64,000 bases of DNA from Bog-1198 sp963727045 (GCA_963727045.1 CAVSES010000001.1:62001-126000), one strand, 5' to 3'. Counted from the stretch's first letter, positions 16,963 to 26,242 are shown. Notes: generated by a model not told the origin, from the sequence alone. Numbers and translations: made by a program.

Positions 16963-19128
16963 ATGCACCATCTCGCGCACGTCTGGGAACCCGCTGCGGG
17001 TTCTCCGTGGTCCCTGTTCGACTTCGTGGGGAGCGGCATCGCGGTGACCTCGTCCGACGGCAGCATCGAGTATTGCAATCCCGCGCTGCTGCAGTTCCTC
17101 GGGCAAGACATGGGTGTGCTCGGGGGTTCCTCGATCTTCACGCTGTTGGACGGTGGCGCCAATCACGAACTCGAACACCTGCACCGCACGGCGCTGACGG
17201 CGAATAACGAGTTGCGCACCCAGGTGCGAAGCTTCAGCGGAAGGTTCGTCGCCGGCGCGGTTCTGCGCCGGCTGGAATCGGATGACGGGCCGCGGGTGGT
17301 CTGGTCGTTCGTGGATGCACGATGCAATGAGCCGGTACCGGAGCTCGCGTTGTGGGGAACCGAGATCGGCCTCTGGGACTGGGATGTCGTCAACGACCGG
17401 CTGACCTGGATCAACGATTGGTGCGAGCACTCGCAGCTGACGGCATTCTCGGGCTACGGGCACGAACAGCTGTGGTCGGCGCGAATCCATCCCGAGGACC
17501 TGCCGGCCTATCGGGAGGCCATGGGCCGGCATCTGAATGCCGAGACGCCGCCCTACGATGTCGAGTATCGCCTGCGCAATCGCGACGACGCCTGGGTCTG
17601 GATACAGGAGCGCGGCCGCGTCATCGAACGAGACGAGAGCGGACGCGCTCTGCGCGTGGTCGGACTGTGCCTCGATGCGGGCGAGCGCCGCAAGTCCGCG
17701 AGCGCGCTCGAGCGAAGCGAAGCCCGCTTGGCGCTCGCCGTCTGGGGGACGAGCGTGGGGCTGTGGGACCACGACGTTGCGAGCGACACGCTGTACTGGT
17801 GGAACGATTGGTGCGCAAGCGTCGACCTGGATCCCTGCCAGGGCTCCTGCCATGCGGTCCGTTGGGATGCGAATGTTCATCCGGACGATCTTGCGCCGCT
17901 CGCCGACAGCTACGCGAAGCTGATCGAAGGCAGAACCGACGCCTACGAGGCCGAGTACCGCATTCGCACTCAATCGGGGAATTGGCGCTGGGTATTCAGC
18001 CGCGGGCATGCGACGGCGCGCGACGGCGCCGGACGCGCGCTGCGTCTTGCCGGGGCAATCATCGACATCGACGCCCGCAAGCGCGTGGAAATCGCGCTGC
18101 GCGACAGCGAGGCGCGCCTGCGCACGCAGGCGGTGATCCTGGACACCATGCGCGAGGGAGTGGCGTTGGTAACGGACGATGGCCGGGTGGAATTCACAAA
18201 CCCCGCGTTCGACCGCATGTTCGGCCGCACGCCAGGCGAGATGACCGGGACTTCGGTGCTGGACCTGTTCTACGGCAGGCAAGTCCCGTCTGCGGGCGCG
18301 TATCCGGAAGGACTGTTCAGATCGCTCAGTCACATCGGAAGACGGGACATGCTGTTTCGACGGCGTGACGGAAGCCAATTCACGGGCGAAGTGGTGTCCG
18401 TGGAAATGGAGCTGAGCGCCGAGAAGAGGATTCTCGTCGTCGTGCAGGATGTTTCGGAGCGAAAGAAACTGGAATCGGAAATCATCGAGATCGCCAATCG
18501 GGAACGGAGGCGGTTGGGCGCTGATCTGCACGACGGCCTCGGTCAGGAGCTGACCGGCATCTCACTGATGTTGCGCAGCCTCGCGAAACGTGCGGCGTTC
18601 GCTGAATTTGTCGAGGCCCCTGAGCTCAACGAGATCATCGCCCTGGTGAATCACGCGATTCAGAGTTCGCGAAAAATGGCGCTCGGCATTTCACCGGTGA
18701 CCCTCGAGCGCGGCGGACTGCTGCCCGCCCTGGAATCGCTCATCGCATGGTCGCGCGACAGCTACAACATCGATGTGAATCTGCGCCTTTCCATCCGCTC
18801 GCCCCTGCTGATCGGCGAATCCGTCGCTGCCCACCTCTATCTGATCGTTCAGGAGGCGATCAACAACGCGGTCAGACACGGCCGGGCGCGAACCGTCCTC
18901 GTGTCGATGCGCACCAACCGAATGTTCGTGTCGCTGTCGATATTCGACGACGGCGTGGGCATCGCCGAGCACCCGGCACGGGGCAGAGGGATGGGGCTCA
19001 AGCTCATGCAATACCGCGCAGCCGTGATCGGCGGGGCCATGCGCATCAAACCTGCCCGGGATGGGGGTACCCGCATTCGCTGCATTTGCCCGCAGAATGC
19101 CGGCGCGACGCATCAGGCCGCGTCATGA
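16963..19128 (+). CDS. PAS-domain sensor histidine kinase, NarX/DegS (HisKA_3) type
   Basis: 721 residues with no membrane helix, so a cytosolic sensor. An N-terminal PAS is at about 10-120. Two PAS_3-type repeats begin LALWGTEIGLWDWDV and LAVWGTSVGLWDHDV, and a fourth PAS is at about 385-490 (DGRVEFTNPAFDRMFGRTPG). The dimerisation/phosphoacceptor helix has RRRLGADLHDGLGQELTG with the phospho-His near residue 522. The HATPase domain has IVQEAINNAVRHGRA and FDDGVGI...GRGMGLKLM. This kinase class partners LuxR/NarL-type response regulators, but none is encoded next to it, so it is an orphan. It ends by overlapping the convergent oxygenase gene by 16 bp. Confidence 0.92.
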   Translation: MHHLAHVWEPAAGSPWSLFDFVGSGIAVTSSDGSIEYCNPALLQFLGQDMGVLGGSSIFTLLDGGANHELEHLHRTALTANNELRTQVRSFSGRFVAGAVLRRLESDDGPRVVWSFVDARCNEPVPELALWGTEIGLWDWDVVNDRLTWINDWCEHSQLTAFSGYGHEQLWSARIHPEDLPAYREAMGRHLNAETPPYDVEYRLRNRDDAWVWIQERGRVIERDESGRALRVVGLCLDAGERRKSASALERSEARLALAVWGTSVGLWDHDVASDTLYWWNDWCASVDLDPCQGSCHAVRWDANVHPDDLAPLADSYAKLIEGRTDAYEAEYRIRTQSGNWRWVFSRGHATARDGAGRALRLAGAIIDIDARKRVEIALRDSEARLRTQAVILDTMREGVALVTDDGRVEFTNPAFDRMFGRTPGEMTGTSVLDLFYGRQVPSAGAYPEGLFRSLSHIGRRDMLFRRRDGSQFTGEVVSVEMELSAEKRILVVVQDVSERKKLESEIIEIANRERRRLGADLHDGLGQELTGISLMLRSLAKRAAFAEFVEAPELNEIIALVNHAIQSSRKMALGISPVTLERGGLLPALESLIAWSRDSYNIDVNLRLSIRSPLLIGESVAAHLYLIVQEAINNAVRHGRARTVLVSMRTNRMFVSLSIFDDGVGIAEHPARGRGMGLKLMQYRAAVIGGAMRIKPARDGGTRIRCICPQNAGATHQAAS

Positions 19129-19841
19129 AAAATGAGTCCGAGCGTGCGGCGCAACCCGCGACTCACACGCGAAACGCCGTGACGGACCCGGACCCGCGCC
19201 GTGCCGCGAAGGCCCTGAACCGGCCGCTCTTTGACCGGGATCACCGCGAACGCACCCTGGGTTAGCGGCAGCACGACCGGCGTCGACTGCCGGCGCGGGC
19301 GCTGTTCGACCAGGACCAGTTCGCCGCCCTCGAAATCCGCGCGTTCGCGATCGAGCAGGAGTATCGCCTGGAGAGGAAAGTGAATTTCCCCATACAGATC
19401 CTGGTGGAGGCAGTTGTAGTCGCCGGGACCGTAGCGCAACAGAAGCGGCGTCGGACGCGTCTGGCCGGCGGCCGCGCAGCGTGCGACCAGCGCATCGTGA
19501 TCCGCCGGCCAAACTCCGCTTCGCCCCAGCCGAAACTCCCAGGCATTGGCCACCGGCGCGAGCCGCTCATAAAACGCTCTTCGAAGCGATGCCACGATGT
19601 CGGGCACGGGCCGCGCGAAGTATCTGTATTCTCCGCTGCCGAAGCCGTACCGTGACATGGTCACGGTGGCGCGGAACGTTTCCGGTGCGGCGGTGTAAAA
19701 TTGGGCCAGCTTCGCGCACGCGTCCGCACTGACGATGGGGGCGGTGACGAAGTATCCGTGGCGATCCAGGCCCTCTTGAATCTCCTCCGGCTCGAGCGCT
19801 GCGATCGCATCGACGGGCGGCGCACCATTCGCCGTGATCAT
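19113..19841 (-). CDS. 2OG-Fe(II) oxygenase of the nucleic-acid oxygenase type (Oxygenase-NA-like)
   Basis: 242 residues. The iron-binding facial triad is visible: H146-x-D148 in NCLHQDLYG and the distal H221 in RVRHGVSR, with Arg near 231 in GLRRTLGLIFHD for 2-oxoglutarate. The pattern LLRYGPGDYNCLHQD fits the family annotated as oxygenase acting on damaged nucleic acid (Pfam Oxygenase-NA), often encoded beside ada. Here it follows the Ada-like gene with an ATGA overlap, so coupled expression in the alkylation response is inferred. The activity itself is inferred; a generic prolyl-hydroxylase-like function is the alternative. Confidence 0.8.
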   Translation of the reverse strand: MITANGAPPVDAIAALEPEEIQEGLDRHGYFVTAPIVSADACAKLAQFYTAAPETFRATVTMSRYGFGSGEYRYFARPVPDIVASLRRAFYERLAPVANAWEFRLGRSGVWPADHDALVARCAAAGQTRPTPLLLRYGPGDYNCLHQDLYGEIHFPLQAILLLDRERADFEGGELVLVEQRPRRQSTPVVLPLTQGAFAVIPVKERPVQGLRGTARVRVRHGVSRVSRGLRRTLGLIFHDAA

Positions 19842-20719
19842 GAAGTTCGGCGCGCCCGTTCTTGATCGAGCAGAACCCGCTTGCGCGGAGTTCCCCAGCG
19901 ATAGCCGCCGAGATCGCCATTGCCGCGAAGCACGCGGTGACACGGAACCAGCACCGCGATTCGGTTGGCGGCGCAGGCCGACGCGGCTGCGCGGGCCGCG
20001 GACGGCGCGTCCGCGCCGGCGGCGGCTTCGGCATAGCTGACCACGCTTCCTTCCGGAACCTGCAGCAGGAATCGCCAGACCCGTATCTGAAATGCGGTGC
20101 CGCGCAGATCGAGCGGCAGGTCGGGACGGGGCGCGTCCGCGCTGATATGTGCGTCGAGCGCCTCGATCCAGAGATCCAGCTCGCCCGATGAGGCCATTTG
20201 CGACGGAGCATGGAAGGCTCTCGGAAACTCGCTCTTCAGCTGTGCGATGAGGGCGGCCTCGCTGTCCCCGAATTGCGCGAAGCAAACGCCGCGATCCGTG
20301 GCGGCCATCAGCAAGGGTCCCAGAGCCGTGCGGCGGCCGGCGTACGTGATGCTCTCGCCCGCGCCTCCACGGCGGTACGCCGAAGGCGTCATGCCGAGAT
20401 TGCGCGGCGCGTGGCCGTAGATCCGGCTGGTGGACTCGAAACCTGCGTCGGCGATCGCCTCGAGCACGGGTTTGCCTGCCTTCAATCCGCCTTTCAATCG
20501 CCGCAATCGAGCGGCATCGTGGTACGCCTTCGGCGACACGCCGAGGACCGCCTTGAAGGTGCGCTGCAGATGCGCGGGCGACCAGTGCGCGCGCTTGGCG
20601 AGATGGGACAGGGTCAAGGGCCCCTCCGCATTTTTCTCGATGTAGTCGGCAACGGCCCGGACGAGCCGGGTGGTGCGGTCTCGAGCGGCGCGCTGCGCGG
20701 GTTTTCGGATGTCCATCAT
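19838..20719 (-). CDS. ada: Ada-like bifunctional protein: AraC regulator and O6-methylguanine-DNA methyltransferase
   Basis: 293 residues. An AraC-type helix-turn-helix lies at about 15-117 (LSHLAKRAHWSPAHLQRTFK, GMTPSAYRRGG), followed by a methyltransferase domain with GTAFQIRVWRFLLQVPEG and the active-site VPCHRVL (C260). It transfers methyl groups from O6-methylguanine to its own Cys and can activate transcription. The N-terminal zinc domain that takes methyl from phosphotriesters in E. coli Ada is missing, so the activating signal must differ from the E. coli scheme. Promoter-proximal gene of a two-gene operon with the 2OG oxygenase. Confidence 0.9.
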   Translation of the reverse strand: MMDIRKPAQRAARDRTTRLVRAVADYIEKNAEGPLTLSHLAKRAHWSPAHLQRTFKAVLGVSPKAYHDAARLRRLKGGLKAGKPVLEAIADAGFESTSRIYGHAPRNLGMTPSAYRRGGAGESITYAGRRTALGPLLMAATDRGVCFAQFGDSEAALIAQLKSEFPRAFHAPSQMASSGELDLWIEALDAHISADAPRPDLPLDLRGTAFQIRVWRFLLQVPEGSVVSYAEAAAGADAPSAARAAASACAANRIAVLVPCHRVLRGNGDLGGYRWGTPRKRVLLDQERARRTS

Positions 20720-20825
20720 GATCTTTCCCGGTAGTTTCCTGGAAGAGGATCTTACCGAGCGCGCGCGACCCGGCGCACTCCGATTCTTGCGATATTGCGC
20801 ATGCGCACGGCGCCACCCGCGCCGA

Positions 20826-21698
20826 TCACTCCGCCGGCTTCGCCCGAGGCGGCCCTCTGCGCCGCAGCAGCGTGAGCGCGAGAACCGCCGACGCGATCAT
20901 GAGGAACAGGCTGACCGCGTTCAGCACCGGAGTGGCACCCTCACGCATGCGCCCGTACATCATCACGGTGAGCGGCGTGTCTGCGCCCACCAGCATGAGG
21001 GTCGTATTGAAGTCCGCGAACGACATCAGAAAGGAGATGGCCGCCGAACCGAGGAGCGCCGGCCGCAAATACGGCAATAGAATGGTGCGGATCACCGCCG
21101 CTTTGGACGCGCCGAGATTGAGCGCGGCTTCCTCCAGCGTACGGTCGAAACGGCGCAGGCGGGCGCTGATGGTGAGAGTCGCGATGGTGGCAATGTACGA
21201 GAACTGGCCGAGCACCACCAAGGGCAATCCCGGCCGCAAAAAGTCCAGCTCCAGGCCGAAGGCATCGTCGGCGAAATCCGCGACCCGGCTGGCGAAAGCG
21301 AGAATCGAAATCCCCAAAATGACACCGGGAATCACCAACGGCGCGAGCATCAGGATCGACAAAACCTGCTTGCCCCAGAAGCGGCCCCGCTCGATGAGGA
21401 ACGCATTGGCGGTTCCGACCAGCGCCGACAGCGCGGTCACGCAAGCGGCGACGATGCAGCTCGTCCAGATGCTTCCGAGCAGTTCGCCGTCGGCAAAAAG
21501 TCCCGTGCGCCCGAGCCCGGCGTTGCCGAGAAACCAATCGAGCGTGAACCCGCGCCAGGGCGGTGCGGGGTAGGGGGCATCATTGAACGCAAACACCGCC
21601 ACCACGGCCAGGGGCAGGAACAAGAATGCGAGGAAGGCAATCAAGTAAGTCGCCGTGGCGGTGCGCAGCCAAACGGGCCGTGGCAGGGAGGGGATCAT
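20826..21698 (-). CDS. potI: Polyamine-type ABC transporter, second permease (PotI/PotC-like)
   Basis: 290 residues, six membrane helices. The EAA loop that contacts the ATPase is EEAALNLGASKAAVIRTILLP. Start at ATG 21698, overlapping the previous permease stop in ATGA. Fourth gene of the operon binding protein - ATPase - permease - permease. Family known: import of spermidine, putrescine or related cations. Which polyamine is not decided by the sequence. Confidence 0.88.
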   Translation of the reverse strand: MIPSLPRPVWLRTATATYLIAFLAFLFLPLAVVAVFAFNDAPYPAPPWRGFTLDWFLGNAGLGRTGLFADGELLGSIWTSCIVAACVTALSALVGTANAFLIERGRFWGKQVLSILMLAPLVIPGVILGISILAFASRVADFADDAFGLELDFLRPGLPLVVLGQFSYIATIATLTISARLRRFDRTLEEAALNLGASKAAVIRTILLPYLRPALLGSAAISFLMSFADFNTTLMLVGADTPLTVMMYGRMREGATPVLNAVSLFLMIASAVLALTLLRRRGPPRAKPAE

Positions 21699-22579
21699 GT
21701 TCTGCGCATCACGTCGCCAAACCGCTGCCCGCTCAGCCGAAGCCCAAGTATCACGAGCGCCGTGGACAGCCCAAGCAGGAGGAAGCCGAAGGCTGCGCCT
21801 TGTTCCCAATTGAAGCGAGTGATGAACTGAGTGTAGATCTGCTCCGTGAACCACTGCGAGTTCTTGCCGCCGAGCAGGGTGGGCGTCAGATAATTGCCCA
21901 GAGTCAGCATGAACACCACGATGCAGCCGGCAGTGATGCCGGGCGCGGCGTGGGGAATCACAATGCTGCGCAAGATGGCCCAGCCGCCCGACCCGAGGTC
22001 GTACGCAGCCTCGATCAAGGAGTTATCCAGGCTTTCCAGGCTCGACACCAGCGGCACCACCATGAAGAGCAGCGAGGTGTACACCAAACCCACCAGGATG
22101 GTGGCGTCGCGATACAACAATTCGACCGGCACCGCAGTCAGACCGAGCTTGACCATCAGGGCGGGAAGTACGCCGGATTCCCTGAGCAAGATCATCCAGC
22201 CGAGCGTGCGCACCGTCTCGCTGACCCAGAACGGAATGAGGCAGATGATGAACAGCAGCGATCCGGCACGGCCCCGCGCCAACTTGGCAATGATCCAGGC
22301 GATGGGAAATGCCAGCAGCAGAGTCAACAACGTGGCCATCACGGACATCACGGCGGTGCGCACGAACACATGCCAATACAGGGGCTCCGCGAAGAAGGTC
22401 CGGTACTGCGCCAAACTCGCCGCGTATTGGCGGGGTCCGACCCGCTCGCGAAAGGACAGCACCGCAAGATCGACGTGCGGCAGGACGATCAAAGCCCCGA
22501 GCCAAAGCAGGGCCGGCGCGAGCAGCAGGCCCAGCGCGAGCCGACCGTGCCAGCGCGGGTCCATCCCGGCCTTAAGCAT
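21695..22579 (-). CDS. potH: Polyamine-type ABC transporter, first permease (PotH/PotB-like)
   Basis: 294 residues with six membrane helices and the EAA motif EAAYDLGSGGWAILRSIVIP. I use ATG 22579, whose codons overlap the ATPase stop by 8 bp; a GTG at 22600 is an alternative start. The long first periplasmic loop and LGNYLTPTLLGG fit the PotB/PotH family. Forms the translocation channel with the next permease. Confidence 0.88.
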   Translation of the reverse strand: MLKAGMDPRWHGRLALGLLLAPALLWLGALIVLPHVDLAVLSFRERVGPRQYAASLAQYRTFFAEPLYWHVFVRTAVMSVMATLLTLLLAFPIAWIIAKLARGRAGSLLFIICLIPFWVSETVRTLGWMILLRESGVLPALMVKLGLTAVPVELLYRDATILVGLVYTSLLFMVVPLVSSLESLDNSLIEAAYDLGSGGWAILRSIVIPHAAPGITAGCIVVFMLTLGNYLTPTLLGGKNSQWFTEQIYTQFITRFNWEQGAAFGFLLLGLSTALVILGLRLSGQRFGDVMRRT

Positions 22580-23690
22580 CCTGGCCCGCCGCACCGGCAC
22601 GCGCCGGGAAGCATGCCGCGCGGGAGGGATCGAAACTGAACTGGACTTTCTCCTGGGGCTTCAAGTCCGAAAACTGGCCGGTCTGCGGCAGCGCGATGCG
22701 AAATTCCCGCCGCGTTCGCGATTCCTGCAGCAGGACCGCCGAATTCGCGCCGTCGAAGAGCACGCTTTGCACCTCTCCGGAGTGACGCGGGTGGTCGGGG
22801 GGCAGTTCGGACTCGCTGCGCGCGAGGATGGCAATTTCCGGGCGTACGAACACTTCAACCGCATCTCCGACGGAGATCGCACCGGTCTTGCGCGCGCGCA
22901 CCACCCAACCGTCCTTGCTGGCAATTTCGGCGATCGGACCGTCGGTGTTGGTCGTGCGGCCCACGATCCGGTTGTTCGCACCCACGAATCCCGCCACGAA
23001 GGGCGTCTGCGGCCGGTAGTACAGGTCCTGCGGGGTTCCCAGCTGTTCGAACCGTCCGTGGCTCATGACGGCGACGTGATCCGACAGCACCAGCGCCTCG
23101 GACTGGTCGTGGGTGATATAGACGAAAGTTGTGCCGAACGACGCCTGCAGCTGCTTGAGCTCGATCTTCATGTGCTCGCGAAGCTTCAGATCGAGCGCTC
23201 CCAGGGGCTCATCGAGCAGAAGCAGCGTCGGCTCGAGAACCAGGCTGCGCGCGATGGCCACGCGTTGACGCTGGCCGCCCGACAACTCGTCGACGCGCTT
23301 CTCCCCGGCGTTGCCCAGTCCCACCCGTTCGAGCATCGCGTTGCTGCGCTTCACTCTCTCGGCCTTCGCGATACCGCGCCGCGCCAATCCGAACGCAACG
23401 TTCTCGCCGACCGACATCATCGGAAACAGCGCGAGTTGTTGGAACACCATGTTGACGGGACGGCGGTTCGGCGCCACTTCGCGCATGCTCTTGCCGCCGA
23501 TGGCGATGTCGCCGGCGTCCGGCGCAATGAATCCGGCGATCATGCGCAGGAGCGTCGTCTTGCCGCAGCCGGACGGGCCGAGGATCGAAAAAAAACTGCC
23601 TCGTTCGACGGAAAAGGACAGGGAGTCCACGGCAACGTGATCCGCGAAACGCTTGACCACGGCGTCCGCAACGAGATCCGGCGTGCTCAA
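22572..23690 (-). CDS. potG: Polyamine-type ABC transporter ATP-binding protein (PotA/PotG-like)
   Basis: 372 residues. The Walker A is GPSGCGKTT (about 38-46), the Q-loop NMVFQQLALFP, the signature DELSGGQRQRVAIARS, Walker B LLLLDEPLGALD and the switch THDQSEAL. A C-terminal TOBE domain follows (VFVRPEIAIL). I place the start at TTG 23690: it overlaps the TGA of the binding-protein gene by 4 bp, matching the coupling seen throughout this operon. Any ATG upstream would overlap the previous gene by about 75 bp and add a non-homologous Arg/Gly-rich stretch. Confidence 0.9.
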   Translation of the reverse strand: MSTPDLVADAVVKRFADHVAVDSLSFSVERGSFFSILGPSGCGKTTLLRMIAGFIAPDAGDIAIGGKSMREVAPNRRPVNMVFQQLALFPMMSVGENVAFGLARRGIAKAERVKRSNAMLERVGLGNAGEKRVDELSGGQRQRVAIARSLVLEPTLLLLDEPLGALDLKLREHMKIELKQLQASFGTTFVYITHDQSEALVLSDHVAVMSHGRFEQLGTPQDLYYRPQTPFVAGFVGANNRIVGRTTNTDGPIAEIASKDGWVVRARKTGAISVGDAVEVFVRPEIAILARSESELPPDHPRHSGEVQSVLFDGANSAVLLQESRTRREFRIALPQTGQFSDLKPQEKVQFSFDPSRAACFPARAGAAGQDA

Positions 23691-24748
23691 TTGGCGGCCT
23701 TCACGCGGTCGAGCACCCGGCCTTCCATTTCCTCGAGGCCCGGCGGTATGGCCGGATACCAATGGATTGCCTTCAAATCGTTGTTCGGGAACGCGGCGGC
23801 GAATTGCGCCTTCAGGCGCGCGTCGATCAGCGGGGTGGTGTTCATGGCCGCGGAGAAACTGCCCACCGATTTGATGACCCGCGCGGCGTTTTCCGGCCGC
23901 ATCGTGAAATTGATCCAGGCATAGGCCGCTGCGTCGTTACGGCCGCGCGCGGGCAGGGCGAAGGTGTCGAGCCAGCCCAGCGCCCCGGAGCGCGGCACGA
24001 TGAATTGAATGTCCGGGTTGCTGCGGTTCAAGGTCCAACCCCCCGTGTCCCACATCATCGCCGCCACCACCTCCCCCGAGCGGATGCCGTTGAGCAGCTG
24101 ATCCTTGTTGTCGTAGAAGAATTTGAAATTCGCCTTGCATGCGATGAGGGTGGCGCCCACCTGTTCCATGAGCGTACCGTAGGCCTTCGGATCGCCGTAA
24201 AGCGCGAACGGATCCTTGCCGGCGGCGAACGCGAACGCCATGAGCGTCGGGCGCCTCAGCCGCACAGCCGTCTTGCCCTTGAGATCCGCCCGGCACAAGT
24301 CAGGATAGTCGGCCACTTTGGCAAGCTTGCTGTTGACCACGAGGCCATCGGTTCCCCAGAGATACGGCAGTCCATACACCTTTCCGTCGAGGGTGGTGTT
24401 CTTGCGGACGATGTCCAAAAATTCGGGCTGAAACTCCTCGAGCTTGAGCTTGGAGAGATCGATGGGCTTGTAAATCCCGAATTCGCGCTGCGCGGCCAGG
24501 ATGCGATCCTGGGAAGGCTGCGCGAGGTCGTATCCCGCGCCGCCGGTCGCGCGCAGCTTGGAGATCATTTCCTCGTTGTTCGAGAGGGTCAATTCGACCT
24601 CGATCCCGGTCTCCTTTTTGAACGCGGCGATCAGGTCCGCCGGCACATAATCCGCCCAGCTGATGATGCGCAGCTTCTGGTCCGCCTGGGCAGTACCCGC
24701 CGCGATGCTCAGGGCGAGTAATAGCGAGGAAATCAAGATTCGTTTCAT
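23687..24748 (-). CDS. potF: Polyamine-type ABC transporter periplasmic binding protein (PotF/PotD-like)
   Basis: 353 residues starting at ATG 24748 with a Sec signal peptide (KRILISSLLLALSIAAGTAQA). The mature protein opens LRIISWADYVPADLIAAFKKE, the standard PotD/PotF entry, with ETGIEVELTLSNNEEMISKL and YDLAQPSQDRI. Promoter-proximal gene of the four-gene importer, which is consistent with the need for excess binding protein. Specificity among putrescine, spermidine and other compounds cannot be read with confidence. Confidence 0.88.
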   Translation of the reverse strand: MKRILISSLLLALSIAAGTAQADQKLRIISWADYVPADLIAAFKKETGIEVELTLSNNEEMISKLRATGGAGYDLAQPSQDRILAAQREFGIYKPIDLSKLKLEEFQPEFLDIVRKNTTLDGKVYGLPYLWGTDGLVVNSKLAKVADYPDLCRADLKGKTAVRLRRPTLMAFAFAAGKDPFALYGDPKAYGTLMEQVGATLIACKANFKFFYDNKDQLLNGIRSGEVVAAMMWDTGGWTLNRSNPDIQFIVPRSGALGWLDTFALPARGRNDAAAYAWINFTMRPENAARVIKSVGSFSAAMNTTPLIDARLKAQFAAAFPNNDLKAIHWYPAIPPGLEEMEGRVLDRVKAAN

Positions 24749-24870
24749 CGTCGCTCCCCATGATCCCACCGGCATCTTACCGAATCCTCGCGCCGCGGGC
24801 GTAAATCCCTCAACAAGCCGGCATCCCGCGCGGCATAATCGGCTGAGGGCACGACGGAGGATGGGCCATC

Positions 24871-25527
24871 ATGGATATCGCTCAATGGGAATTCGCCTAC
24901 GTGCCGACCACGGGCGTGAAGCGGGTGCACGAAACTCCCATCGCCCTCGCGACCGACGAGAGCCTCCGCGGCTATGGGCATCTCGTCGACGACCCGAAAA
25001 CCTGCCCGATCGAAATCGTTCGCTGGCCGGCCCAGGGTTGGCGGTCAATCGATCCGAATTCCGGCGATCAGGGCGGGGTGACCGAAGGGCTGTTCGAGTT
25101 CTGTTGGAAGGGAGAGACTTTGTACGCGCGAAACAATGCGGTGGGCGACAGCTACCTGTTCGGCTGGAGCAACTGGCCGGAAGAGGCAGGACGGGGTGCA
25201 TCCGGCCGAGCGCGCGAGCGCGCACTCATCTGGCGCGCGAACTATCATCCGGACGGGGGTCAGATGTTCCATCCGCTCAAGGGGCAGAGCTTCGTCATCC
25301 CGCTCGCCCTCCCGGGCGACGATGTGGCTCCGGAGAAATTCGTGACTTTCTGGTGCGACGGCAGCCGCGGCCTGTACCTGCACCCGAACGTCTGGCACGG
25401 AGCGGTCGTGCCGCTCGACGATGAGGCCGAGTTCCTGGACCGCCAGGGCCGCGTTCACGCGCGGGTCTCGGTCGATTTCGTCAAGGAGTTCGGCTGTTAT
25501 CTCGCCGCGCCGATCCGGCGTCCGTGA
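24871..25527 (+). CDS. AllA-like protein (ureidoglycolate lyase superfamily, cupin fold)
   Basis: 218 residues. The C-terminal half carries the AllA signature order: MFHPLKGQSFVIPLALPGDD, then a variable strand, then GLYLHPNVWHGAVVPLDDEA, the metal/substrate-binding 'VWH' strand of ureidoglycolate lyases. The N-terminal 90 residues are longer than in E. coli AllA (160 residues). No purine or allantoin genes are near. It is divergent from the polyamine importer operon and 9 bp before a HAD hydrolase, so the true substrate may be another ureido or amide compound. Confidence 0.7.
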   Translation: MDIAQWEFAYVPTTGVKRVHETPIALATDESLRGYGHLVDDPKTCPIEIVRWPAQGWRSIDPNSGDQGGVTEGLFEFCWKGETLYARNNAVGDSYLFGWSNWPEEAGRGASGRARERALIWRANYHPDGGQMFHPLKGQSFVIPLALPGDDVAPEKFVTFWCDGSRGLYLHPNVWHGAVVPLDDEAEFLDRQGRVHARVSVDFVKEFGCYLAAPIRRP

Positions 25528-25536
25528 GCCGCCCGC

Positions 25537-26214
25537 ATGACGCGCAAGAAGACCGCGTTTCTGTTCGATCTCGACGGCACTCTCATCGACAGCGTCTATC
25601 AGCATGTGCTCGCCTGGAAATCCTCGCTGGATCGGGAAGGCATCCCGCTGTCCGTTTGGCGCATTCACCGCAAGATCGGCATGAGCGGCGGGTTGTTTGC
25701 CAACATCCTGTTGCGCGAAACCGGATTCGACAACACGCCGGAGCGCCTCGAGCGGCTTCGCGCGCGGCACGCGGAAGCCTACCGGGCGCTGTCGGCCAGC
25801 GTCCAGCCGCTGCCCGGTGCGCGAGAATTGCTGGATTATCTCACCGCGCAGGGCATGCCCTGGGCGATCGCCACCAGCGGACGCATGGAGACCGCGGGCC
25901 CCAACCTCGCGGCGCTCGGCGTCGATCCGGACAAGGTGCCCGTGGTGACGCGCGATCAGGTGAAATACGCCAAGCCCGATCCGGACCTGTTCCTGACCGC
26001 GGCCGACCGGCTCGGCGTGGATATTCGCGATTCGCTCGTGCTCGGCGACAGCATCTGGGACATGATCGCCGCGCAGCGCGCGCGCGGTCTCGGCGTGGGT
26101 TTGTTGTCGGGCGGTTACGGCGAAGACGAGCTGGCGCGCGCCGGCGCGTTCCGCGTCTATGAAGATCCCGCCGATCTGCTCAAGCATATCGACGAGGTCG
26201 CCGCACGAGCCTGA
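25537..26214 (+). CDS. HAD-superfamily phosphatase
   Basis: 225 residues. Motif I is LFDLDGTLIDS near residue 10, motif II ATSGR, motif III Lys in KYAKPDPDLF, and motif IV LGDSIWDMIAAQRARG. The cap type is that of the beta-phosphoglucomutase/phosphatase group; the substrate cannot be named. It follows the AllA-like gene by 9 bp and is probably cotranscribed. An AAAGG/CCTTT hairpin follows the stop. Confidence 0.85.
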   Translation: MTRKKTAFLFDLDGTLIDSVYQHVLAWKSSLDREGIPLSVWRIHRKIGMSGGLFANILLRETGFDNTPERLERLRARHAEAYRALSASVQPLPGARELLDYLTAQGMPWAIATSGRMETAGPNLAALGVDPDKVPVVTRDQVKYAKPDPDLFLTAADRLGVDIRDSLVLGDSIWDMIAAQRARGLGVGLLSGGYGEDELARAGAFRVYEDPADLLKHIDEVAARA

Positions 26215-26242
26215 AAAAGGACGCCGCGCGGGGCGGGCCTTT
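26214..26242 (+). terminator. Probable terminator hairpin after the HAD gene
   Basis: The bases directly after the stop form AAAGG (26216-26220) ... CCTTT (26238-26242) around a GC-rich core that can pair internally (GCC/GGC). It has the A-tract and T-tract expected for a two-way intrinsic terminator, though the core pairing is imperfect. Confidence 0.4.

Noticed and set aside
20720..20825. An Ada-box-like element (GCGCAAT and GCGATAT motifs) upstream of the Ada-like gene
   Set aside because: The spacing and flanks do not fit the A-box/B-box layout, and a GCGCATGCGC palindrome is frequent by chance at this GC content.
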